Made by a program: the position numbers and the translations under genes. From Zygaena filipendulae (taxonomy: Eukaryota; Arthropoda; Insecta; Lepidoptera; Zygaenidae), in contig OU015652.1 of NCBI GenBank assembly GCA_907165275.2, positions 11,175,001 to 11,239,000 on the forward strand: a stretch of DNA of 64,000 nucleotides, given 5' to 3'. Each line of letters opens with the position of its first letter. Within the stretch, counting starts at the first letter, position 1. This document shows positions 36,801 to 48,800 of the stretch, in pieces. The notes beneath the pieces are model-generated. The model was not told the origin of the DNA, searched no databases, and saw nothing but the letters and a program-made list of their open reading frames with translations.

Positions 36801-39800
36801 TTATACAAACCTACCAGTCGGTAGATAGAACTAGCTGTAACCGCGATTTCACCCGCGGTAATTTCGGATTTCCCTCGAGAATTCCGAGATAAAAAGTACC
36901 CTATGTCCTTCTCTGTATACCTGACAACTGGTATACCAAATTTCATGATGATCGGTTGAGCCGTTAAGGCGTGAAAGCGTAACAAACAAACAAATCCACT
37001 TTCGCATTTATATTAATATCAGTCGGGAATCGAGATTGTACATTTTAGGTAGGTATAACCTCTTTTTTTCAAGTCTGTGTTAATTTTAATTATCTATTTT
37101 TTTTCGTGGATTAGATATTTCCCTCTGGAATGGTTTAATACGAGTATACCGGAATAAATGTAATTACAAACGTTGTAAATGATTGCTAATTGAAATAAAT
37201 GTTTTGCTGTAAAGCCTACTGGCGACCGAAATATAAGTCACTACATAGTATGAAACAAAGTCGCTTCCCGCTGTTTGTCTATTCCTATGTATGCTTAGAT
37301 CTTTAAAACAATAGAACGGATTTTCATGTGGTTTTCACCAATAGGTAGAGTGATTCATGAGGAAGGTTTGTATTTATATTTTATCCTGGAATATCTACCC
37401 CCGGGAACTCCGAAATTACTGCAAGTGGAACCACGGGGGACAGTTAGTAATAAGTAAATAAAAATCCTACCATAGATAGTACTACAAATGTGAAAGTTTG
37501 TGATTATATTTGGACGTTTGGATGTTGGTTAAGGAGGAAACACACTTGTGTGTCGTGTCGTGCGTGTTGTTTCGCGTCCTGTCGTGGTGCGCCTCTAACC
37601 ATAGTAAATGTACAAAACCGATATACTTCTGTCGCGACACAACACGATAGATACGACACACAAGTGTGTTTCCTCCTTCACTCGATGCATAAATTCTGGA
37701 TTTACTTATTAATCCCTCGGGATTTCCGTGTATATCTCGATTCACCCGGGCGAAGCCTCGGGGCACAACTATAGTCAACTACCCACTAGATGCATTACGT
37801 TCATTGTCGACCCAGAGCATAAGCTAATAAAAAAGATAATAAACGCTGAAATATGTAGAGATATGTAAATATGTAAATTCTTAATTGGTCATAAAGAAAT
37901 GAGGTGGTTTAATGCCATTTAAATGCATATTGCATTACGTTTAAATAGTTAGACTACGTGGTAGCTACAAATGAATATAAAAATAAATTATCTCCTGCCG
38001 AACTGTCAACATTTCTATTGATGATTTATTTTTTACTAGCTTATCCCCGCGGTTTCACTCACTTCAACATCGGAGTTACTTTCGCATTTATACATTAGGT
38101 GTCTAACTAATATTAATCATTTAAAATGACACCTTAACGATAATTTTATATCACCTTTTATTATAAACATTATAATATTTATTATAAAATGTGACAAAAT
38201 GACGATAAAATTATCTTTAATGTGTCATTTTAAATTAGTTGTAAGTAAAATATAACTTTATGAAATTAAATGGTCTGAAAATAGAGTATTTGAAGAGTTT
38301 AAATGAAAATATAAACATTTATAAGTAACGATTTCCATGAGATTAACTTCAAAATTAGCACCTACTTTCATAAAAACCAACCCTCGCTGTCACCCCCTTT
38401 AAGGCTTGGATTTCAAAATATATACTTAGTGCTTGGCAGCATCACAAAAAGAATTCTCGTGCAAAATTTTACCCCGTAGTTTAGTACTATAAGAATTTTA
38501 TTTTTGTCTCAATCTGTTATTGTAACTTTTAATCGAAATCTCGTCCATTGTAATTTCGACTTTCGGTCTAAACTAATTTTTTTGTAAGAGATGCTAGATT
38601 GTCGGCACATATTGTATATTTATGTGACAACTGACTAGATATATCTACCTTGATCGAACATAATGATTTCGACAGTGGCGTGCAGCGGTACACTCTTGAC
38701 ATGCACACATTCGTCACCCTGCCCGGTGCCGTCGGGGCATAGCGCGTCGATGTCCACGTCGCCGCCTTGCGTCAGCAGAGGGAACTCGGGGTACGTGAAC
38801 CGGTGACCGTCAGTGTGACCCCAACTTTCTGTACGACAAACACAAAAGTTTGATTGGTTGAGTTGGAAAAAATATTTCACTTCCATTCTTTAACCTATAA
38901 ATGTTAATGCTAAACAGGTGCACCGTCGATTTTGGGTTTTGGCAACAAAAAAAAAACAATTTGAACTTTGTTTTGGATCCAATTGAAAATATGTAGTTCA
39001 ATAACATATACGTAATATTCATGGTCCAATATCAAAGGTAAAAGACAAAACACAACCAACTTTTCAGCTACGGAATCAGCTACTTTTCGAAAATATTTAT
39101 AAAAAACAAAACGACCGGCTTTGTCATTGATTTACTACAATCGTATCATGCAAAACAATATCTGTTATGAATTTAATATCGAGCCATGGTGTTGTGAATT
39201 TTAGGATTTCTAGAGAAAAAACCAGTACCTACAGATTTTTATTTATGATATCACATATTTTGCTACTCTTTATTAGCACTTGATTTAGGTACTCGCTTTG
39301 CTGTACTCTCGATAATAATACGAATATTGTTCTTGTATTAGAGGTAACAGGGCAACTCTGATCTGGCAGCAGCCATTTGTTGGAAATCGTTTTTAGATGC
39401 AATTTTCCTGTATTCGCACAGATGCGACATGCTACGGCGTTATTCTTAGAGTATTAAGCCAAGAGACGTCGACGCTACTCTTACAGTACGTATTTAGCCA
39501 AGAAGAATCCTTAGTCACAAAGTGCCGCACAAAAACTCTGTCACTTTTAGATAAAGAGAAAAGCCACGTCATTTAGATCACAACTGAGAAAATAATATGC
39601 TCACAAGAACACAAACCTTATACACTACACATTTAGGTATGAGTTGTGCTCTCGTACTTTAGCAGAGAGGATGTGGCGAGGAACTCTAACACGCTACATA
39701 TACTTACTAAATCTGTTTAATATTTTCGAACGAAGTTCTTTATCGCACGGTACGGATGAGATGAGGGCTAGGCGAAACTTCCCGTCACGGCGTCACGGTT

Positions 39801-42800
39801 GCGCGCGCGTAATCGTTATTTATGGTTAATTGACGGTTTTTGGAACGATTTTATAATTGGTTTCTTAGTGTTCGCGCCGGCTGCTCTCATTATGAGTGGC
39901 GTTCAGTTGTCAGTGGCTCAGACCAATAAAGTTTGTCAACGTACTCCATGTATGAAATACACAAATACACAAATCGAGTAGAAAGAGTCAAGTGAACCGG
40001 GGCGTTGAACCAATAGCAATATTTTCATTCAAAATATTGTTCGAAATTGAAGTAAACAATTGTTACCAAAAACAGAGATGTTGCAAGTTTGCAGTTTTCT
40101 CCCGAGAGACAGCGAACTGATCTAGGCTTAGCCTGACTGGATTATTATTTGTTTTTTTTTTTCAAATGTGTAAAAAGTGATTCCTTACATCTTTGTAGTC
40201 AGCTCTTAATTAATTTTTTAATCATTCTTCATGGAGAATGATTAAAAAAATATACGCTAAAAATCAAGAATGTGCTAGTAGAAAACAACCGGGCGCAAAA
40301 TCTGATAAAATTCAAATTTTCAAACGCTTATATCTCGGAAACTATATACGAGGCGCAGAAACGGAGTTCTAACCGAGTGTTCCACGACACTCACGCATTT
40401 TTTTTTTACTTAATACATTAAATATTATCAAAAACCTGCAACATCACATTGAACCGATTGCTGTGACTTTTATTATACATAGAACTAGCTGTTCCCCGCG
40501 GTTTCACCCGCGATAAGTTCGGAGTTTCGACGGGAATTTCGGGATAAAGAGTAGGTACACTATGTCCTTCCCTGTACCCCTGAAAACGTGTGTGCAAAAT
40601 ATCATGATGGTCGGTTGGGCGTGAAAGCGTAACAAACAAACCAACAAACAAACAAACTCACTTTCGCATTCATGATATTAGTAAGGATAAAGTAATAATT
40701 ATTGTGTAATTGAAACTAATGTACAATTAGTTGTGTACCTACCTACTTAAGTTGTAATAATTATGCTGATCACTATCGCTAATAGCTATTTTCCGCGTAA
40801 TCACCTCGAATTCCGGGATTGCTTAGAAACTACTCCTATGAACCATTGCATCGCCTCGACAAAACCAGTCTAAGTTAAACATCTAATACCTATAGGTATT
40901 GGGTAAGACCTGATTCCCCAATAAGTGAAGTTGTTCAAACTGCACCAACGGTTAGATAACTAAAGGTATATACCTACATCAAAATTAACGTTTCTTTGTT
41001 TTTCCATATGCAACCGTTAGTTCGCAAGCTATAAAACTTTCGTTGCCATTGTTCGTTTGCGAATGTTTGCGAGACAAAAAAACATTGCATTGCAAGTTGC
41101 AACGCATGCTGAGTATAGCTTGGTACTTATATAATTATTATGTATCCTTACATATTATAAAACAAAGTCCTCCGACGCGTCTGATGTCTGTCTGTCTGTC
41201 TGTCTGGCTGCCTGTCTGTCTGTTCGCAATAAACTGAAGGACTACTGAACAAATTTTCATGCCGTCTTCACAAATAGATTTTCAAGCAGTTTTCACGAAT
41301 AGGTAGATAAAGGGATTCAAGAGGAAAGTTTATTTGTAGGTATAGTTTATCCTGAAATTCCCGCGGCAACTCTGAAATTATCGCGGGTGAAACCGAGAGG
41401 GACGGCTTACTAGAAAGATAAAAAAAGTTTTGACTATTGCCGAAATAAAAAATAACTTTGAAACAATTTTTCGAAGGAAATGGGCATGGGCTCTGAGCTG
41501 TTCAGGCGTGAACCATCAAATATTCATTGACACAACATGCTTTGCGACGTCACATCGTTTAAGAAGGGAGAACTCCTCAACAATTAACGTCCCTACTCCT
41601 TGTCCTTATAGAATTCGTTTTTTTTTTGTAAAAGGTGATGAGCAGTTGATAATAGGCTATTGTAACTTAGATAAATTACCAACCAACTCACTTAAAAGCG
41701 AGAAATGAACAAATTTTTGGCAAAAAAGATTAATCCAACTTAAAAAAACACAAAAAGGCTCAAGAGCGAAAAATTACAAAATTCCTACCAATTTAATACA
41801 ATAGACAAAAATGCATGTAATATTACTATTAGTCTGTGCTACTACCACTAATCGATTTGAAGTCAGTCGATCGACAAGGCAAATAGGGAGTGGGTAGATG
41901 GACTAAATCCATTCCCGCCACATTGTGAGTATATGAGCGTCAGCAAAACAACCCAAGTGGGCAGATATGAGCGGGCTTGGCACCAAAATTAGAATTTTGT
42001 TATATATGACGTAGAGTAGTCGCTACTATTCAACAAACCCTCCTGGGTCTCTCATCGACATGAATTCCCGTTTTAACTCTATGTTTCGAGATAAAAATTG
42101 GTATCCAATATGTCACTACTTCCCTTACAAAGAAGGATGGCCATTTTGGGCAGTCGGCGGCGATGATTGAAAGTAGTATCAAATGAAAGTACTGTTACCT
42201 AGGAATAACTTTTGCTATGACCGTTTCACTGTATTCCATAGAGGAAAAAAAAATAAAAATAATGAATGTATAAGTAATGTAATTGCATAGAGCAATATAT
42301 CGCTTAATAGGAATATTATTATTGTGTTATATTAAATTATCCTCACTAGAAAACTTCTCCTATTAATTATTATTGATTACAATACCATCAACACAAAACC
42401 TGCCTGCTCTCGCACAAAACTGATTTTACTAACCTAATTTAGCTTTCATTTTTGAACTTTTTGTTTGTATTTTGTAGATATGTTCCTGAAGGTAGATATT
42501 TATTCTGCATTAGAGTCATTTTCTAGCGCGAAGTTCGAATTTCAAGTTTCCTTGTTTATCGATATTGAGTCCATTATTACCTATAATACAGTCGAAATTG
42601 ATGAACAAAGAAACATAGAACTGGCACTTATCGCTTAAAAAATTACCCATTATGATATTTTGTTAGTAGTCATATACATAGGTTGTTACAAAACACTGCG
42701 TCGTGAACTCATCATAGTAAATGTCTATGAAGCAAGAATGTTGAGGTAGAGTTACGCATACGCACTATATAGTTTACGCCAACCTCCACCGTTGAATGTA

Positions 42801-45800
42801 AAATATGAGTTTAAAATAAATAATAATACTATGCAATAACGACGGCGAGGGCGAGGTTATAACAAACAACAAATAAGAAACATTACGTATATGTATATTG
42901 CATAACCTTTACAACAAATAAAAAATATCTAAATTAATCAATTAAGATTCAAATTTACTTGTTGAAAATATTTTTTTACTTCAAATTTTAAATGGGTGCC
43001 TACATATTATTATTTAAATTGTCAATATGTACTTAGAAATTCAGTCTACATAGGTTAGTAGTACCGGTTATAGGCTACATAGGTTACATAGGTTAGTAGT
43101 ACACACATAGCCGCCTACATAGGTTAGTAGTATAGGTATACCTATTTGGAATTTACAAGCATAAAATCAAAGTACTTTGTTATGTTCCAAATATTATAAT
43201 ATCACCTTAACAAAAAAAGGCTATAAATAGACTCTTTTATAGAGCCAGTGTAAGTTTAGCGATTCATCCAATAAAAGATATTTCAATCGGCTCACTTTGC
43301 TTGAACATCGACTAATGACTGTATGAAATGCAAAGTAAAAGCACAGAATATCTAGCGACTATAAATTAGTATTCATTATAATAACGGAAACTAAGGTAAT
43401 TTTGGAAAAAAAAAAACATTTACTTCTTCATCATAACTTGTAGCAGTAAATAATGTTTACTGATTGCCAATTTGTTTGGTGTGAAGTGTACTATAAAAGC
43501 AGACATTAACAAAGTGTCTGTGGCCGAAGACGATGATGGTTACTTGCGCTTTCTAAGCCGTAACATTTAAATAATTACGCATAAAATGCAGCATTCACAG
43601 TAAAGTTGTAGAAGATGCTGCATCTAGTGCCTACCTATTTGAAAATAAATAGCGAAAGGTACAAGTAGGTAAGTACTACCTATTTTACATAGTTTTCCAA
43701 AAATCCTATGAGACAGACTGAAGAATGGACACTGGAGTGATCGAATAAGGTTACTATTTTTTAGAGACGAAAATAGAGAAAACTTTTATCGTTGTTTTAA
43801 ATAAATATAAATATATATTATTATTATTACCTATATATAGCTATAGCGTATTTTTTGAAATACGGAATATTTACAACAAAAACACTAAAATGAACCTTTT
43901 TTAAATTGGAATTTTAACGCTAAACGGTAATATACATCTGCATGACTCGCATTTAACCGGTTTTATTTTATTTTAATAATTATGTTAAAAATGTAGAACT
44001 TACTACGAAAACTTTGACATCCAAAACTTATTTATTTGTAAGCCTATTACGTATGAATTATTATGCAACAACTATCTAACTTATGCAGAGGAAAAATATA
44101 TATTTACTGTACGTGTATACGTATATAAGTATGTTTCTTTGTAAGAGTCTAGAACTATCAAACCGTTTCTAAATATTTTAACACTCATCACTCATTCTTT
44201 AGTAAAACAGGTTACTTTTCATCCCGCATTAAGACTTCACGAGAAAATCAAGAAATTATATTAAGTACTTAACATTTTTATCCTCGATTAAAAAGTTCCT
44301 GAAAGAACCCTTAGAAATTACAATACACGCTGCGGAGTAACGTCTGCAGTTTGCTGAGTATGGTATAAAATTACTAGTTATTTAGATTTTAGAATATAAA
44401 AGCAACTGATAAGTTGATTATAATATGATGGGCTGACTGTCGGACTGTTGGAAACTCTAACATAATGCCGAAATTCACTTTATAATTCAAACACTGGAAG
44501 GTGAAAATCTTCAAATCACAATTGCGTGATTAAAACTTGTAAAATAGGTATTATAAACGAAACCCATAACATAAAAGAAATCGGTGAAATGTATAGAAAG
44601 GAAAACAACAATAAATCTTTTTTTTTATTTATGACCTAACCTAACCTAACGTTTTCAACTACGTTATTTTAGAGTTGAACGTAACTAGAAACTCTAGAAA
44701 GTATATATCATTATGAAATAATCGTTAAAAATAGTTCTCAGCAAGTAAAATATACCACATATCTACACATATATGTAACGGGTATGTACTGACATGACCT
44801 AATGACATAATAATGCTCTTACTCGATTTTTGTAGCACAGTTACGCAATTTGAGTCGGATGCTTATTTATACTTGCATGTCTAGGTGACATGCGTGACTT
44901 ACTGGCTACTGTATAATCTCAATAACTTTGTTCAATAATAAAATGTATTTGAAACGCGGGACTTGTAAATAAGCCCTCGATAATTCATGCTCATATACGG
45001 ACGCAGATAAGCAATAACATGTTAACCCACAAAATAAAGTTACTGATTCAGAACGCTTTATTGAGAGTTACAGAACGTTTTTTAATTATGTGTTTACCTT
45101 ATTACATTGTTTAAGTATGTAACAAAATGTTGAACATAAAAAAATGTTGAGACAAAATGGCGCTATAATTTTAAAACACGATTTACTCAAAAAAATTCCA
45201 GTGTGGGTTAACATACTATTGCTTATCTATGTCCATACTTAACTAAAAAAAACTTTGTTTTTATAAAAACTTTGATAAACCACAGAGAAATTTTTTAATA
45301 AAATCGTTATTAACGCGGGTAAATGACCCTTACAGATTTGTTGAGCAGCAATATAAAAGACGAGAGGCGTTGTATCATTTTTAGGTTACCTAGTATATTA
45401 TCACGCGCGTCGGTAACTTGCGTGTAGGTATATACAATACCTATTGATGAATATTTTTTATGGAATTAAAAAAATATGTAATTAAATAAGTACATCAAAA
45501 ATTAAATGTTATACCTACATATTTTTTTAGATAGGTACTTGACACAAAAATCACTCCTTGAACACGTCCCTCGTTTAACATTGCATCATTTACGTACAAA
45601 TGTTGTGAATTATTATAGGTAATGTTTCCTGCCTCGCTCTTCTGAGTAACCTTTTTGTGTAAGTGATATTGTTGAATAATTTAAAAACTGTAATATATAT
45701 TAATTACAAAATACTGTAGTATATTTGGTACGGAAATCCCAGTAACGGCTGCAACGGTTTTCATGAAATAAAAATTGCAGGCGGTATCGTTAGCCATTAA

Positions 45801-48800
45801 TCGATCTAGCTAGGTTTCATATTTAGAAAACGTCGTTTTATCCATGTTTTCAGACAGTGAAAAATTAGTGTTTGGCACTGCTTTTTTAATCGATTTCCAA
45901 AAAAGGAGGAGGTTCTCAATTCGTCTGAATGTTGTTTTTTTTTTTGTATGTTTGTTACGCGATTACTCGAAGACGGTTGGACCGATTTGGAAAATTCTTT
46001 TTTTGTTTGAAAGGGTATACTCCAACTTAGGTCCCATTGCCACCAAGTCGGGATCTGATGATTGGATCTTGGAGAAATCGAGGGAACTCTTAAAAAATTA
46101 TAGGCACATCTATAGCGATTTGGGTATTTTTTAACTGTTTATTTGCTTTCGGAAAGCAAAATTTGAAGAACTGGAACTGATGATGATGGCCACAGATGGT
46201 CATCGGAACTACTCAATAATAGGTATTTCACAGGTTCCGATTCATTAAATTTAATGTTTTTTCTAAACAATTTATGTTCATCACAATATATATGGTGAAG
46301 TGGAACTGATGGCGAAGTACCAGGAGGACTCCTCAAAAATTAACGTTCCTGCATCGGGAAAACCAATATTTAGTAAAAGGTGATGAGCAGTTGACATAAG
46401 GCTATTGTTACTTAGATAAATTACAAACTAACCCACTGAAAAGCGAGAAATAAAAACCGACTTCCGAAAACACAAAACTAAAAAGCTAAAAATAACAAAA
46501 TACCGATTTAATCCAAAAGACAAAAATACACGTAATATTATTATTGGTTTGTGCAACTACTGATCGGTTTGAAGTCGGTGACAAGCCAAATATGGAGTAG
46601 ATGTGTAGATGGGCTAAATCCACTCCCGCCACGAGCTCGTCGTGAGAAGAGCAACCCAAGTGGGCAGACACAAGAAGGCTTGGCACCGAATAGGCTAGTT
46701 TCCTAAATTTTCTTTTTTAGTCCGTTTTGTAGATTATTAAAAAATATTGGACACGTATTTTTTTTTTTTATGTAACCAAAAAATAACGGAGATATATCAA
46801 GTCGAAATTTCACATGACGTCACGCCTCGCTACAGTTTGTTCGCACGTTATAGCGAGCTGTGACATCACGAGTCCCCCACCCTAAACTTTAATGCGCTTT
46901 ATCTATGCATATTTCCATTATTTTAAAAAAGCAAAAAATACGTGTCTTTTATTTTTTTATTATTTAACTGACGGACTAAATAGAATTTTGATTTTTTTAC
47001 CCAGGAAACTAGCCTATTCAAACCGATCAGTGGTAGCACACATCAATCATAATATTACGTGTATTTTTGTCTTTTGGATTCAATCGGTATGTTGCTTATT
47101 TTTAGCTTTTTAGTTTTGGGTTTTTGGAAGTCGGTTTTTATTTTTTTGTTAAAATTTTATCTACTTAACAATAACAATGGCGCCCAAATATTGATTATTA
47201 CGTATGTATACACAATACACATACATGTGTATGATCATTGTATGTATAATTATGACTAGTCTATTGTAAATCTAATGTGACAAAATATGATTCATATTTC
47301 CTTTGGTCACGGCATCACGCGTGAACGGCTGAACCGATCACCATTAAATTTTGCATACCCACACGTTGTAAGCGATACAAAGAAGGACATAGGGTACGTA
47401 TTATCCTGGAATTTCCGCGGGAACTTCGAAATTACCACGGGTGAGACTTGTGAAATTTACTGTACCTAAATATAATTTAATATCGTTGTGTTTCCAAAAA
47501 AAATAATTACCCGAATTTTGCTGTTATACAGGTACTAATGAATGTTTGGATTTCGAATAAAAAGCTTACGAAGTTACGTTTCTAGCAAGTGACCAATGAC
47601 AGCTAATTTTTTTTATTATTATTTATAGTCTGTTTTTATTTTCCTTCTCGAGTAATTATTCTTTCTACGAGACTGCAAGCTGCCAGACTATACGCAAATT
47701 TTAATTAAAATTTCACCCCACTTCCGTGGATCATTTAATTATGCCAATTATTTTTTATTAAGTAACAACATTTTTTCCCCCTTAACCACTTAATAATTAA
47801 ATTAGTGATTTAAAACTGCCATAACTTTAAAGCTTAGCTTAGCAAAGTTCAAGATTCTCTCATGTCATCTAAACTAATATTATAGATCTGAACTAATATT
47901 ATACAGGGGAATAATTCGATTTTTTGTTTGTTTGTTTGTAACGATTTAATTCAAAAACTAATGGACTGATTTCAAAAATTGTTTCGCTATTAGAATTCTA
48001 CATTATCTTGGAGTAACATGGGAAAATAGTATGTTGCGACCCGGAAGTTCTACGGGAACACCGATATCACCGCGGATAAAACCGTGGGGAACAGCTAGTG
48101 AATAATATAGGTATAAATATGCAAAAAAGTATTAAAAAAACAAGTTGCAAAAGTTCATAAATATAATATTTATGATAGGTTCGTACTCGTAGGTATACCT
48201 ATGTATTTAAAATGCAGAACGCAATAAGTAGCCCAACCTAAGTATATAACCTAATGCTAATAGCTAAATTACGATTTCCGATATTTTTACTATGGTTCTG
48301 GATTCATATTTCACAATGGATTCGAGTTTCGAAATGATCGCGTGCCAACAAAAACCAATATTTAATTAACGTAATTGCCAATAACTGGCCTTGGCGACCA
48401 TGTCCCACATCCATGTAATGAATGACCCACGCGACCAAACAATCTGTTGAGGTTTGCGCCACTCTTCATTTCACCACTTCACTCTTATGTCGACCACTTC
48501 GCATGAGTGGACAGTCATCAGTGGTTCACATTTGCTTCTGTCGGTGCCCGGTGGAATGAGTCTTTATAGGTTTTAAGATGGTACACCAGTCGTAATATCT
48601 TAGCCAAACTAGTTTTTGTTGGAAATGTGAGTTAGAGGTTAAAAGTTAAAAGTAAGTCCCAAAATTTAGAGGACAGAATAAATATTTATTTTTTTCATTT
48701 AAGATTCGCGCCTACAATAATGAACAATCGCGAAGAAAACGAAAGATATAGAGGTATCTAAATGAAAGAAATATCTTCTAATATGCTCCTTTCCTTGTGC

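Larger units (their letters stand above)
33835..38648 (-). other. MCORP intron 4
   Basis: 4.8-kb intron. It contains a repeat with ACGGACGG tandem units at 34558-34578, a Helitron-like copy at 34813-35008, an AAGTCGGTT-family copy near 35190-35409, a U2 snRNA retrocopy at 35692-35727, a MITE with 4-bp duplication at 36404-36663, a Helitron-like copy at 36831-37022, and another MITE at 37531-37678. Confidence 0.8.

Noticed and set aside
37482..37778. Two overlapping open frames around the MITE at 37531-37678
   Set aside because: They are open on both strands because the MITE is palindromic.
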